Positions 22,431 to 30,969 of a DNA stretch of 33,273 nt are shown here, in pieces. The DNA comes from Blastococcus sp. (lineage in GTDB: Bacteria > Actinomycetota > Actinomycetes > Mycobacteriales > Geodermatophilaceae): positions 1 to 33,273 of the forward strand of contig JAODNN010000098.1 of assembly GCA_025465355.1 (NCBI GenBank), given 5' to 3'. A model generated the notes under the pieces. It ran no database searches and was not told the origin of the DNA. It saw only the letters and a list, made by a program, of their open reading frames with translations. Position 1 is the stretch's first letter; every line of letters starts with the position of its first letter. Position numbers and translations under genes: made by a program.

Positions 22431-23008
22431 GGGGTCCCGCCCCGTCCGGTGAGGGTGGCCGACGTCCCGACGGTGAGCGTGCGGACAACCGGCGGCATCA
22501 CGTCGGTGTGCCGGTTCGGCAGCGACGAACCGGCCGCCGGTGAACCCCCGGGAACGGCTGCGGAGTCGGCCGGCAGGCTCAGTGCGAGCGCGGTGACACC
22601 GAGGCCGAGCGTGACCAGCGTGCCGGCCACTCCGCGGCGCAGCCAGCGCGCCTGGTCACTGCGGTGCGCGCGCGGCTCGGGCTCGAGATCGACCGCCCAC
22701 GAGCCGGCGGGGCCGCTCACGGTCAGCTGACCGGGGCCGGCCGCCATCGTTCCCGGGCCGCCGCCCGCGCCGGGTACATCGGTGGTGAAGGGGATCGCGC
22801 AGAGCCGCGACATCAGGTCACCCGGGACGGTGACGTCCGCGCTCGCGTGCAGCGCGTCCTTGGCCTCCCGCTGCGCCTCCACGGCAAGCCGGCACTGCAG
22901 GCAGCCCGACAGGTGCCGGGCGGCCCGGTGCGCGGGACCGGCCGGCAGCTCGCCGTCGACCAGGGCCGCTATCGCCTCCTGGGCGAGGTGGCTCTCCGGA
23001 ATGCTCAC
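22427..23008 (-). CDS. rseA: zinc-binding anti-sigma factor for SigE
   Basis: The 193-residue protein has the ZAS motif HLSGCLQC, with His32, Cys36 and Cys39, in the N-terminal domain that grips ECF sigma factors. A hydrophobic segment at about 125-145 may anchor it in the membrane, and a Pro/Gly-rich tail of about 45 residues would then lie outside. It is coupled to sigE by GTGA (23005-23008) and to htrA by CTGA (22427-22430). The sigma factor, its inhibitor and an envelope protease are thus one operon, and release of SigE probably follows envelope stress. In mycobacteria the homologue is RseA (Rv1222). The membrane segment is a prediction from hydrophobicity by eye. Confidence 0.87.
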   Translation of the reverse strand: MSIPESHLAQEAIAALVDGELPAGPAHRAARHLSGCLQCRLAVEAQREAKDALHASADVTVPGDLMSRLCAIPFTTDVPGAGGGPGTMAAGPGQLTVSGPAGSWAVDLEPEPRAHRSDQARWLRRGVAGTLVTLGLGVTALALSLPADSAAVPGGSPAAGSSLPNRHTDVMPPVVRTLTVGTSATLTGRGGTP

Positions 23009-23658
23009 GCCATCGCCTCCCCGGTGGTCAGCGGCCGCCGCGGGGCGAGGTGGGCCAGCGCCTGTCGCAACTGGACCCGGCCGCGGTGGATGCGGCTGCG
23101 GACGGTGCCGAGCTTGATGCCGAGGGTCGCCGCGATCTCCTCGTACGTCAGGCCCTCGATGTCACAGAGGACGACGGCGACGCGGAACTCCGGCGAGAGC
23201 GCGTCGAGCGCGGCCTGGATCTGCGGGTCGAGGTGGGTGTCGGAGTAGACCTGCTCGGGGCTGGGCGCCGTGCCGGGCAGCCGCTCGGTGTCCTCGGGCA
23301 GCGCGTCGAACCGGATCCGCTGCCGGCGGCGCACCATGTCGAGGAACAGGTTGGTCGTGATGCGGTGCAGCCAGCCCTCGAAGGTTCCGGGCGAGAAGTC
23401 GGCCAGCGAGCGGAACACCCGGACGAACGTCTCCTGGGTGAGGTCCTCGGCGTCCTGCGCGTTCCCGGAGAGCCGGTAGGCCAGCCGGTACACCCGCGCG
23501 GAGTGGTCGCGGACGACCTGCTCCCACGTGGGAGCCACCCAGACCTCGGTCTCGGGGCGGACGCCGGCGTCGGACACGTCTCCAGGATCGCAGACGGGAG
23601 CCGCCGCGACCCCTTCGGCGTCAGCGGGACGTGATGAAGCCACTCGCGTCAAGCGCAC
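23005..23658 (-). CDS. sigE: ECF sigma factor SigE
   Basis: The 217-residue protein has sigma region 2 ([30 protein letters not shown], then [20 protein letters not shown]). A linker leads to region 4 with [41 protein letters not shown], the helix-turn-helix that reads the -35 box. The match to mycobacterial SigE (Rv1221) is strong by eye. It controls the envelope-stress response. The start is uncertain: GTG 23658 gives the full ORF and would be almost leaderless from the ECF-type promoter just upstream. GTG 23577 has GGAG close by and would give a 190-residue protein. The gene is divergent from a methyltransferase gene, as in M. tuberculosis. Confidence 0.92.
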   Translation of the reverse strand: MRLTRVASSRPADAEGVAAAPVCDPGDVSDAGVRPETEVWVAPTWEQVVRDHSARVYRLAYRLSGNAQDAEDLTQETFVRVFRSLADFSPGTFEGWLHRITTNLFLDMVRRRQRIRFDALPEDTERLPGTAPSPEQVYSDTHLDPQIQAALDALSPEFRVAVVLCDIEGLTYEEIAATLGIKLGTVRSRIHRGRVQLRQALAHLAPRRPLTTGEAMA

Positions 23659-23667
23659 ATGCCGCTC

Positions 23668-23695
23668 AACGGACGGGACCGGTGCCCGTGTTCCC
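23668..23695 (-). promoter_or_regulatory. ECF-type promoter upstream of sigE
   Basis: On the minus strand GGGAAC (23695-23690) and CGTT (23671-23668) are spaced by 18 bases, close to the GGAAC-N-GTT pattern of SigE/SigH-type ECF promoters. Transcription would start near 23660, next to the GTG at 23658. This suggests that SigE drives its own operon. Short motifs like this occur by chance. Confidence 0.45.
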
Positions 23696-23812
23696 GCTCC
23701 ACCCCGCTCCCAGCCGATCCACAGCGCCCGCCCCGGCCACGCCGGCGCGACGGGTGCCCCGCGGCGATCCGGCCGCTGTGGCCCGGTGGCCCGGCAACTA
23801 CCCTCGCCCCTG

Positions 23813-24472
23813 ATGAGCGCCGAGGATCCGCCGCCGGCCGGCGGTATCGCCGAGAGCGCCGCCTATGCCGACCGGTTCGCCGCCGAGTCGCCCGAGATGG
23901 TGGCGGCCCGGGCGCGCGCCGTCCACCTCCCCGGTCCGCCCCCCGTGGCGCCCGCCGTCGCCGCGACGCTCACGCTGCTGGCGGCCGGGGTAGGGGCCCG
24001 GTCAGTCGTCTCGATCGGGAGCGGCGGCGGGGTGACCGGCCTGTCGCTGCTGCGCGGAATGCGGCCCGACGGCGTTCTGACCGCCCTCGACGGCGACCCC
24101 GAGCAACTGCGGGCCGCCCGCCGCGCCTTCGCCGAGGCAGGCATCCCCGCCGGCCGTGCCCGGCTGATCTTCGGCACCCCGGCCGAGGTCCTCCCCCGCC
24201 TCTCCTCCGGCGCGTACGACATGGTCGTCTGCGCCGGGCCGCCCCGCGAGTACTCCGGGCACCTGCCGGGACTGCTGGACCTGATGCGGATCGGGGGCAC
24301 GCTCACCTGTCACGGCCTGCTCGACGGCGGCCGGATCGCCGACCGGACGGCCCGGGACCCCCAGACCGTCGCCTGGCGCGAGATCGCCCGGACCATCCGC
24401 GAGGACGAGAACCTGCTCTCCGCCGTGCTACCGATCGGCGCCGGCCTGCTGGTCGCGACCAAGCGGAACTAG
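23813..24472 (+). CDS. class I SAM-dependent O-methyltransferase
   Basis: The 219-residue protein has a SAM-binding core with [19 protein letters not shown] as motif I near residues 64-82, an acidic turn [10 protein letters not shown] that would hold the ribose, and [10 protein letters not shown] as the post-motif strand. This is the O-methyltransferase family that includes Rv1220c, which also lies divergent from sigE. The catechol-type metal ligands are not evident, and the substrate is unknown. ATG at 23813 is the family start; longer readings upstream are low-complexity shadow. The gene ends at a strong hairpin and converges on glgC. Confidence 0.83.
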   Translation: MSAEDPPPAGGIAESAAYADRFAAESPEMVAARARAVHLPGPPPVAPAVAATLTLLAAGVGARSVVSIGSGGGVTGLSLLRGMRPDGVLTALDGDPEQLRAARRAFAEAGIPAGRARLIFGTPAEVLPRLSSGAYDMVVCAGPPREYSGHLPGLLDLMRIGGTLTCHGLLDGGRIADRTARDPQTVAWREIARTIREDENLLSAVLPIGAGLLVATKRN

Positions 24473-24526
24473 GCCCCCTGCAGGGCCCCGACGCGAGCGT
24501 GCGAGTGGCGGGGGGCAGGGGGTCCT
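24471..24526. terminator. hairpin between convergent genes
   Basis: AGGCCCCCTGC (24471-24481) pairs with GCAGGGGGTCCT (24515-24526) with one bulged base. The pyrimidine-rich stretch TCTTTC follows. The stem overlaps the methyltransferase stop and ends four bases before the glgC stop. Confidence 0.5.
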
Positions 24527-24529
24527 CTT

Positions 24530-25750
24530 TCAGACGATGGCGCGGGCGCCCTTGCCGAGCACGGTCACGCCGCCGGCGCTCACGTGGTAGCGCTCGCGGT
24601 CGGCCGCGTGGTCGACCCCGATCCGCGCCCACGGCGGGACGACGGTGTTCTTGTCCAGGATCGCCCGCCGGACGTAGGCGCCCTCGCCGATCTGGACGCC
24701 GTCCATCAGGACGCTGTCCTCCACCCGGGCCCCCCGCTCGACCCGCACCCCCGGTGAGATGACGCTGCTGTGCACCGAGCCGCCACCGATGATCGCGCCG
24801 GCGCTGACCATCGACTCCTCCGCGCGGCCACCGAGCACGAACTTCGCCGGCGGCTGCTGGGGCGGCAGCGAGTAGATCGGCCAGCGGTCGTTGTAGAGGT
24901 TGAACACCGGCGTCACCGACACGAGGTCCATGTGCGCCTCGAAGTAGGCGTCGATGGTCCCGACGTCGCGCCAGTAGCCGTGGTCGCGCTCGGTGGCGCC
25001 CGGGACGACGTTCGTCGAGAAGTCGTAGACCCACGCCTCTCCGGCGTCGGCCAGCATGGGCATGATCGAGCCGCCCATGTCGTGCACCGACGACTCGTCC
25101 GCGGCGTCCCTGCGCAGGGCGTCGAGCAGCGCATCGGTGGTGAACACGTAGTTGCCCATGGAGGCGAAGCTCTCCTCGGGCGAGTCCGGCAGGCCTGGCG
25201 GCTCCGCTGGTTTTTCCAAGAATCCGCGCACCTTGCCCTCGGCGTCGGAGTCGATGACGCCGAACTCCGTGGCCTCACGGCGGGGCACGCGGAGCCCGGC
25301 GATCGTCACGCCGGCGCCCGTCTGCAGGTGCTGATCGATCATCTGGCCGGGGTCCATGCGGTACACGTGGTCGGCCCCGAAGACGACGACGATGTCCGGT
25401 CGCTCGTCGTAGATCAGGTTCAGGCTCTGGAAGATCGCGTCGGCACTGCCGGTATACCAACGCGGGCCCAGCCGCTGCTGCGCCGGCACGGGCGTGACGT
25501 AGTTGCCGAGCAGCGAGGACATCCGCCAGGTCTGGGTGATGTGCCGGTCCAGGCTGTGGCTCTTGTACTGCGTGAGGACGGCGATCTGCCGGATCTCGGC
25601 GTTCACCAGGTTGGACAGCACGAAGTCGATCAGCCGGTAGTTGCCCCCGAAGGGGACCGCCGGTTTGGCGCGGTCGTCGGTGAGCGGAGCCAGCCGCTTA
25701 CCCGCACCACCGGCCAGAACAATGCCGAGCACCCGAGGACCGCCACGCAT
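24530..25750 (-). CDS. glgC: glucose-1-phosphate adenylyltransferase
   Basis: The 406-residue protein has the nucleotidyltransferase motif [35 protein letters not shown] split over its first 45 residues. Substrate motifs follow ([21 protein letters not shown]; glucose-1-phosphate site [13 protein letters not shown]). A C-terminal left-handed beta helix lies from about 290. It makes ADP-glucose from ATP and glucose-1-phosphate, the committed step of glycogen synthesis. ATG at 25750 ([15 protein letters not shown]) is preferred to TTG 25759. It is divergent from glgA with 73 bases between starts, an arrangement also found in M. tuberculosis. Confidence 0.94.
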   Translation of the reverse strand: MRGGPRVLGIVLAGGAGKRLAPLTDDRAKPAVPFGGNYRLIDFVLSNLVNAEIRQIAVLTQYKSHSLDRHITQTWRMSSLLGNYVTPVPAQQRLGPRWYTGSADAIFQSLNLIYDERPDIVVVFGADHVYRMDPGQMIDQHLQTGAGVTIAGLRVPRREATEFGVIDSDAEGKVRGFLEKPAEPPGLPDSPEESFASMGNYVFTTDALLDALRRDAADESSVHDMGGSIMPMLADAGEAWVYDFSTNVVPGATERDHGYWRDVGTIDAYFEAHMDLVSVTPVFNLYNDRWPIYSLPPQQPPAKFVLGGRAEESMVSAGAIIGGGSVHSSVISPGVRVERGARVEDSVLMDGVQIGEGAYVRRAILDKNTVVPPWARIGVDHAADRERYHVSAGGVTVLGKGARAIV

Positions 25751-25823
25751 GTCACGCAACGTAGCGGCTTCCGAGAGGTCCCGCCGCCCCCACGTGCGCG
25801 GATGTCCCCCCTAGGGTGACGCC

Positions 25824-26996
25824 GTGCGCATCGGCATCGTGACGAGGGAATGGCCGCCGGACGTCTACGGCGGCGCGGGAGTCCACGTCGAGCACCTGGT
25901 CGCCGCCCTCCGTTCCCTCCCCGGCGGCCCGGACATCGACGTGCACGCCTTCGGTGAACCCCGGCCCGATGCGACGGGGCACACCGTGCCCCCGGGGTTG
26001 GCGGGCGCGAACGGCGCGCTGCAGGCGGTCGGTGTGGACGTCGAGATCGCCGCCGCGCTCGACGGCGTCGACCTGGTCCACTCGCACACCTGGTACGCCA
26101 ACACCGCCGGACTGCTGGCCTCCCTCGTGCACGGCGTCCCGCACGTCGTCACCGCGCACTCGCTCGAGCCTCGGCGGCCGTGGAAGGCCGACCAGCTCGG
26201 CGGCGGCTACCGGCTGTCGTCGTGGGTGGAGAAGACCGCCTACCTCGCGGCCGACGCGGTGATCGCCGTCAGCAACGGGATGCGCGCGGACGTGCTCGAC
26301 GCCTATCCCGAGCTCGACCCGGCGAAGGTGCACGTCGTCGGCAACGGGGTGGACGCCGACGCCTACCGCCCGATCGAGGACCCCGACGTCCTTCGCGGGC
26401 TGGGCGTGGCCCCCGACCGGCCCTATGCGCTGTTCGTCGGGCGGATCACCCGGCAGAAGGGCGTCATGCACCTCCTGGCGGCCGCCGAGCAGCTGCCGCC
26501 CGACGTCGGACTGGTGCTCGCCGCAGGTGCCGCGGACACCCCCGGCGAACGGCAGCAGGTGGCCGACGCCGTCGCGGCGCTGCAGGAGCGGCGCAGCGGG
26601 GTGGTCTGGATCGAGGAGATGCTGCCGCGCGACAAGCTCGTCCCTCTCATCACCGGGGCCACCGTCTTCGTCGTCCCGTCGGTGTACGAGCCGCTGGGCA
26701 TCGTCAATCTCGAGGCGGCCGCCTGCGGCACGGCCGTGGTCGCCAGTGATGTGGGCGGCATCCCCGAGGTGGTGGACGACGGCCGGACCGGGCTGCTGGT
26801 GCACTACGACCCCGACGACACCGCCGCCTTCGAGGCCGGGCTCGCCGCCCGCATCGCCGAGCTGGTGGCCGATCCCGCGCGGGCGGCGGTGATGGGGGCG
26901 GCCGGCCGCGAGCGGGTCCTCGCCGAGTTCGGCTGGCCGGCGATCGCCCAGCAGACCGTCGCGGTCTACTCCGAGGTCCTCGCCGCTCGCTCCTGA
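25824..26996 (+). CDS. glgA: actinobacterial glycogen synthase (GT4)
   Basis: The 390-residue GT-B enzyme has the glycine loop PPDVYGGAGVHVEHL near the N-terminus. Further on come SHTWYANTAG, VVTAHSLEP, the nucleotide-sugar motif FVGRITRQKG, and the E-x7-E region EPLGIVNLEAAACG with DVGGIPEVVDDGRTG. It uses ADP-glucose made by the divergent glgC. Its closest known relative, Rv1212c (GlgM), makes maltose-1-phosphate rather than extending glycogen directly, so the product here could be either. The GTG at 25824 gives the standard MRIGIVTREWPP start. A cobalamin riboswitch follows 17 bases after the stop with no terminator between them. Confidence 0.9.
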   Translation: MRIGIVTREWPPDVYGGAGVHVEHLVAALRSLPGGPDIDVHAFGEPRPDATGHTVPPGLAGANGALQAVGVDVEIAAALDGVDLVHSHTWYANTAGLLASLVHGVPHVVTAHSLEPRRPWKADQLGGGYRLSSWVEKTAYLAADAVIAVSNGMRADVLDAYPELDPAKVHVVGNGVDADAYRPIEDPDVLRGLGVAPDRPYALFVGRITRQKGVMHLLAAAEQLPPDVGLVLAAGAADTPGERQQVADAVAALQERRSGVVWIEEMLPRDKLVPLITGATVFVVPSVYEPLGIVNLEAAACGTAVVASDVGGIPEVVDDGRTGLLVHYDPDDTAAFEAGLAARIAELVADPARAAVMGAAGRERVLAEFGWPAIAQQTVAVYSEVLAARS

Positions 26997-27012
26997 TCCG
27001 CGGCCCACCGCC

Positions 27013-27145
27013 CCCTGGTACCTTCCTCGCGCCGGCCCCGGGCCGGTGACGGAGCGGCAGCGAAGTCCGGTGCGAACCCGGCGCTGTCCCGCAACTGTGA
27101 GGGTCACCGGGTGACCTGAGCCAGATCGCCTGCCCTACGTCATGT
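27013..27145 (+). promoter_or_regulatory. cobalamin riboswitch
   Basis: The leader holds the conserved cobalamin-aptamer core: GTCCGGTGCGAACCCGG at 27065-27081, then the B12 box-type GCTGTCCCGCAACTGTGA at 27083-27100. GGGTCACCGGGTGACC follows as a hairpin, and CAGATCGCCTGCC closes the element. It precedes a BtuFCD-type importer, the expected target. Binding of B12 should shut the genes. The ends are approximate; the call rests on motif recognition. Confidence 0.88.
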
Positions 27146-27216
27146 CACCGACCCTCGCGGTAAGGGTCGCGCATGGAGCGGTGCCAGCTCGCGCCGGCTC
27201 ATGGGCGATGCCTTCC

Positions 27217-27231
27217 GCCTCTTGTGGAGGC
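27217..27231 (+). promoter_or_regulatory. hairpin hiding the btuF ribosome-binding site
   Basis: GCCTC (27217-27221) pairs with GAGGC (27227-27231), burying most of the GGAGG ribosome-binding site at 27226-27230 of the gene starting at 27237. A second hairpin, CGACCCT/AGGGTCG (27149-27155/27163-27169), lies between the aptamer and this element and may be the switch. Both fit translational control. Confidence 0.45.
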
Positions 27232-27236
27232 TCCCT

Positions 27237-28193
27237 GTGCCCCGCCCCACCCGCCGCCGGCGGTCCCTGCCCGCCCTGGTGGCGCTGCTGCTCTCCCTGC
27301 TCATGGCTCTCACAGCGTGCGGGGGCTCCAGCTCCTCGGACTCCGGCACGGCCGCCGCCTCCTCCACCGCCGGAACGCCGGACTACCCGGTCACCGTGAC
27401 CGGCACCAACGGGTCGGTGACCCTGGCCGCCGAGCCGAAGAGCATCGTCTCGATGTCGGCCACGGCCACCGAGATGCTGTTCGCGATCGGCGCCGGGCCC
27501 CAGGTCAAGGCCGTCGACGGCACCTCGAACTACCCGGCCGGCACACCGGTCACCAAGCTGTCGGCGTTCACGCCCAACACCGAGGCGATCGTCGCCTACA
27601 AGCCCGACCTGGTCGTCCTCAGCGACGACATGAACGGGATCGTCGCGTCACTCACCACGCTCAAGGTGCCCACCCTGCAGCTCCGCGCGGCCACGTCACT
27701 GGACGACAGCTACACCCAGCTCCGGACCCTCGGTGACGCCACCGGCCACGCCGACCAGGCCGCCGCGGTGGTGGCCGACATGCAGAAGCGGATCAAGGCG
27801 GCCGTCGCCTCCGTGCCGGCGTCGGCCAAGGGCAAGCGCGTCTACCACGAGCTCGACCCGACCTACTACTCCGTGACCAGCTCCACGTTCCTCGGCGGCG
27901 TCTACAAGCTCTTCGGTCTCGAGAACATCGCCGACGGCGCGAAGAACACCGCGAACGGCTATCCGCAGCTGTCCGCGGAGTACGTCGTCGGGCAGGCCCC
28001 GGACCTGATCGTGCTGGCCGACACGGTCTGCTGCCAGCAGAGCGCCGATGCCGTCGCGAAGCGACCGGCGTTCGCCTCGGTGCCGGCGGTCAAAGAACAC
28101 CGGGTGCTGGCCATGAACGACGACATCGCCTCCCGCTGGGGCCCCCGGGTCGCCGACTTCGTCGAGTCCGTCGCGAAGGCGCTGCGCGGCTGA
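27237..28193 (+). CDS. btuF: cobalamin ABC transporter substrate-binding lipoprotein
   Basis: The 318-residue protein has a basic, hydrophobic signal ending in the lipobox LTAC (Cys about 25), then a Ser/Gly linker and a helical-backbone periplasmic binding domain (PF01497 type). That domain opens with SIVSMSATATEMLFAIGAG and has KPDLVVLSDD at the end of lobe one. The B12 riboswitch and the adjacent permease and ATPase genes point to cobalamin as cargo, although the family also carries siderophores. The GTG at 27237 is chosen because GGAGG lies six bases upstream; an ATG at 27201 in the same frame has no such site and would put 12 residues before the signal. An adjacent cysteine pair (VCCQQS) late in the chain is unusual. 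Confidence 0.88.
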   Translation: MPRPTRRRRSLPALVALLLSLLMALTACGGSSSSDSGTAAASSTAGTPDYPVTVTGTNGSVTLAAEPKSIVSMSATATEMLFAIGAGPQVKAVDGTSNYPAGTPVTKLSAFTPNTEAIVAYKPDLVVLSDDMNGIVASLTTLKVPTLQLRAATSLDDSYTQLRTLGDATGHADQAAAVVADMQKRIKAAVASVPASAKGKRVYHELDPTYYSVTSSTFLGGVYKLFGLENIADGAKNTANGYPQLSAEYVVGQAPDLIVLADTVCCQQSADAVAKRPAFASVPAVKEHRVLAMNDDIASRWGPRVADFVESVAKALRG

Positions 28194-28206
28194 CCCCCGC
28201 CCGACC

Positions 28207-29301
28207 ATGACCACGACCACGCGGAACCGGCGGGCGGACCGGGCACCCGGTCCTCCACCGGCACGGCCGCGCCGCCGCGCGGCCCTGGTGCTCGGGGGCA
28301 CCGGCCTGGCGCTCGCGCTGGCCGTGCTCGCGGGGGTCGGGGTCGGTGCGATCCCGCTGGCTCCGGGTGCCGTGGTCGCCACCCTGCTCGACCGGGCGCT
28401 GGACGCCGTCGGCGTCCAGGTGCCCGGTGGGCTGCAGGGAAGTGACGCCGCCGTCCTTCTGCAACTCCGGCTCCCGCGGGTGCTGTTGGCAGCACTCGTC
28501 GGCGCCGGTCTGGCGATCTCGGGCGCGGCCTACCAAGGTGTCTTCCGCAACCCGCTGGCCGATCCCTACCTGCTCGGGGCCGCCGCCGGAGCCGGGCTCG
28601 GGGCCACGCTCGTCATCGCCTATGCCCCCGTCCAGTCCGTGGGGCCGGTCGGAATCGTCCCGCTGGCCGCGTTCGCCGGCGCTCTGGTCGGCGTCGGCTG
28701 CGCGCTGGCCCTGGGCACGGCGGCGGGCGGATCGCACAGCGCGACGCTGCTGCTCGCCGGAGTCGCGGTCGCCTCGTTCCTGGCGGCCGGCCAGACGTTG
28801 ATCCAGCAACAGAACTCCGAAGACCTCCGGGCCGTCTACGGCTGGTTGCTCGGGCAGCTGGGTCGCGCCCAGTGGTCCGACGTCGGCCTGGTGCTCCCCT
28901 ACCTCGGGGTGGCGTGCGTCGTGCTGCTGCTCTGCGGACGGGCGCTGGACGTCCTCGCGGTCGGGGACGACGAGGCGAGGTCGCTCGGCGTCCATCCCGG
29001 CCGGCTGCGAGTGATCGTTCTCCTCGCCGCCTCGCTGGCCACCGCGTCGGCGGTCGCGGTGAGCGGCCTCATCGGCTTCGTCGGCCTGATCGTCCCGCAC
29101 ATCGCCCGCCGGCTGGTCGGGGGCTCGCACGCCCTGGTGCTGCCGGTCTCCTTGCTCGCCGGCGGCGCCTTCCTGGTGCTGGCCGATCTGGTGGCGCGGG
29201 TCGTGCTGGCGCCGGCCGAACTGCCCCTCGGCGTCGTCACCGCCTTCATCGGCGCACCCTTCTTCGCCGGGCTGCTCTGGATGGGGGCGCGGCGACGATG
29301 A
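28207..29301 (+). CDS. btuC: FecCD-family ABC permease, cobalamin type
   Basis: The 364-residue membrane protein has about ten hydrophobic helices and the FecCD motifs LRLPRVLLAALVGAGLAISGAAYQGVFRNPLADPYLLG (about 90-125), QLGRAQW and GLIVPHIARRLVGGSH (about 295-310). The last is the coupling region that meets the ATPase. It forms the homodimeric pore of a BtuCDF importer. The N-terminus is basic and proline-rich for about 28 residues. The gene starts 13 bases after btuF and its stop overlaps btuD (ATGA at 29298-29301), so the three genes form one transcript under the riboswitch. Confidence 0.9.
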   Translation: MTTTTRNRRADRAPGPPPARPRRRAALVLGGTGLALALAVLAGVGVGAIPLAPGAVVATLLDRALDAVGVQVPGGLQGSDAAVLLQLRLPRVLLAALVGAGLAISGAAYQGVFRNPLADPYLLGAAAGAGLGATLVIAYAPVQSVGPVGIVPLAAFAGALVGVGCALALGTAAGGSHSATLLLAGVAVASFLAAGQTLIQQQNSEDLRAVYGWLLGQLGRAQWSDVGLVLPYLGVACVVLLLCGRALDVLAVGDDEARSLGVHPGRLRVIVLLAASLATASAVAVSGLIGFVGLIVPHIARRLVGGSHALVLPVSLLAGGAFLVLADLVARVVLAPAELPLGVVTAFIGAPFFAGLLWMGARRR

Positions 29302-30110
29302 CAGGGAGTCCGGCTGCGCCGTCGGGCACCGTGGGGGCCCGCGTCGAGGTGATCGGGATGTCGGCCTCCTACGGCCGCACGCGGGTGCTCGACAACGTCC
29401 GGCTGACCGTCGAGCCCGGCGGCTGGCTCGCGGTGATCGGCCCCAACGGGTCGGGCAAGTCCACGCTGCTGCGCTCCATCCTGGGCTTCCACGCCCATGA
29501 CGGCCTGGTCCGCGTCGACGGCGCCCCCACGTCCGGGATGCCACGCCGTGAGCGCGCCCGGCAGTTGGCCTATTCGCCGCAGCGCCCGGTGCTGCCCGAG
29601 GCGGTCTCCACCCGCGACTACGTCGCGCTCGGGCGCACCCCGCACCGGGCTCTGCTCGCCCCGCCACGGGCGGTCGACCGGCAGGTCGTCGAGGACGTGA
29701 TGGAGCGTCTCGGCCTGGACGGGATGGCCGACCGGCTGCTGCGCACCCTCTCCGGCGGAGAACAGCAGCGCGCCGTGCTCGCCCGGGCACTGGCGCAACA
29801 GCCGCGGGTGCTGCTCCTCGACGAGCCGACCGCGGCGCTCGACCTCGGGCACGCCCAGCAGGTGCTCGACCTGGTCGACCGGCTCCGCCGCCAGGACGGG
29901 CTCACCGTGCTCAGCTCGCTGCACGACCTCACGCTCGCCGGGCAGTACGCCGACCGGCTGGCGCTGCTGTCGGCAGGCCGGGTCGCGGTCGAGGGCTCCC
30001 CCGCCGACGTCCTGACCGCAGCAGCCCTGCAGACCCACTACGGCGCCCGGGCGCAGGTCGTCACAGGACCGTCCGGCCCGGTCGTGCTGCCGATCCGCGC
30101 ACCCGGCTGA
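29298..30110 (+). CDS. btuD: ABC transporter ATPase, cobalamin type
   Basis: The 270-residue ATPase has Walker A GPNGSGKST at 48-56, the Q-loop in YSPQRPVLPEAVS, signature LSGGEQQRAVLARAL, Walker B VLLLDEPTAALD and the switch His in SSLHDLTLA. This is the FecE/BtuD group that energises uptake of cobalamin or siderophores. ATG at 29298 is inside the btuC stop. The first 13 residues before VEVIGMSASYG are not part of the fold. The gene converges on pxpC with only seven bases between the stops, and no terminator stem is visible there. Confidence 0.91.
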   Translation: MTGSPAAPSGTVGARVEVIGMSASYGRTRVLDNVRLTVEPGGWLAVIGPNGSGKSTLLRSILGFHAHDGLVRVDGAPTSGMPRRERARQLAYSPQRPVLPEAVSTRDYVALGRTPHRALLAPPRAVDRQVVEDVMERLGLDGMADRLLRTLSGGEQQRAVLARALAQQPRVLLLDEPTAALDLGHAQQVLDLVDRLRRQDGLTVLSSLHDLTLAGQYADRLALLSAGRVAVEGSPADVLTAAALQTHYGARAQVVTGPSGPVVLPIRAPG

Positions 30111-30117
30111 GGGCGGA

Positions 30118-30969
30118 TCAGCGACCTTCGCGGAACCGCACCCGGTCACCCGGTCGTAGCTGCGCGGCGGACGGGAGGTCGGCCGACGCGACGACGCCGA
30201 GCACCGGATAGCCACCGGTGACCGGGTGGTCGGCGAGGAAGAGCACAGGCGCGCCGTCCGGCGGAACCTGCAGCGCCCCGGGCACCAGCCCCTCGCTGGG
30301 GAGCTCGGCCTCCCCTGCTCGCGCGAGCGGCGGGCCGGCGAGCCGCAGCCCCACCCGGTCGCTGTCGGCCGAGACCGTCCACTCCGCCGCCGTCAGCGCC
30401 GTCCACGCGGTCGGTTCGAACCAGTCGCGGCGCGGCCCCGGCAGGACGCGGAGGACCGGCCGGGACGACGGCGCCCACACAGGTGCGACGTCCACGAACG
30501 GCTCGTCGGCGGCCAGGGCGCCGATCGGCAGGCGGTCGCCGGGGGCCAGCGGGGACGGTCCCAGGCCGGCGAGGGTGTCGGTGCTGCGCGACCCGAGCAC
30601 CGGGACGGCGTCCACCCCGCCGCGCACCGCGACGTAGGACCGCAGTCCGACCGGCGGCATCCCGAGGGACAGGACCGCTCCGGCCTGCAGGGTCATCGGC
30701 GCGTTGAGAGGAGCCGGCCGTCCGTCGACGTCCGGGCGGGCGGGTGCTCCGGTGACCGCGACCAGCAGGGTGCGCTCGGCGCGCAGCCGCAGCCCGCCCG
30801 CCGTCACCTCGATGGTGGCCGCCCTCGCGGCGTTGCCGACGAGCCGGTTGGCGAGGTCCGCGGACGACCGGTCGGCGGCGCCCGACCGGGTCACCCCGAT
30901 CGATGCCCAGCCGGGGCGGCCGGCGTCCTGGATCGTCGCCAGCGGCCCGGCGGCGAGGACGGTGAGCAC
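30118..30969 (-). CDS. pxpC: 5-oxoprolinase subunit PxpC
   Basis: The 283-residue protein of the biotin-dependent carboxyltransferase-like (KipA) family starts MLTVLAAGPLATIQDAGRPGWASIGVTRSGAADRSSADLANRLVGN, with every part typical. Later motifs include TLAGLGPSPLAPGDRL and LPSEGLVPGALQVPPDGAPVLFLADHPVTGGYP. With PxpA and PxpB it makes the ATP-dependent 5-oxoprolinase that returns the glutamine/glutamate breakdown product to glutamate. The GTG start at 30969 directly follows the pxpB stop (TGA GTG, no gap), so the two are coupled. No transporter for the substrate is nearby. Confidence 0.91.
   Translation of the reverse strand: MLTVLAAGPLATIQDAGRPGWASIGVTRSGAADRSSADLANRLVGNAARAATIEVTAGGLRLRAERTLLVAVTGAPARPDVDGRPAPLNAPMTLQAGAVLSLGMPPVGLRSYVAVRGGVDAVPVLGSRSTDTLAGLGPSPLAPGDRLPIGALAADEPFVDVAPVWAPSSRPVLRVLPGPRRDWFEPTAWTALTAAEWTVSADSDRVGLRLAGPPLARAGEAELPSEGLVPGALQVPPDGAPVLFLADHPVTGGYPVLGVVASADLPSAAQLRPGDRVRFREGR

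Noticed and set aside
20874-22730. Open frame of 618 codons on the plus strand
   Set aside because: It is antisense to htrA and the anti-sigma gene, rich in Arg/Gly/Ala with no domain, and exists because GC-rich codons leave few stops in the opposite frame.
27142-27236. Start of btuF at ATG 27201 or an upstream small peptide
   Set aside because: Neither has a ribosome-binding site, while GTG 27237 has GGAGG at six bases and begins a proper lipoprotein signal.
28090-29790. Open frame of 566 codons on the minus strand
   Set aside because: It lies opposite btuF, btuC and btuD, which have clear family motifs. Its translation is Arg/Gln/Gly-rich and shows no fold.
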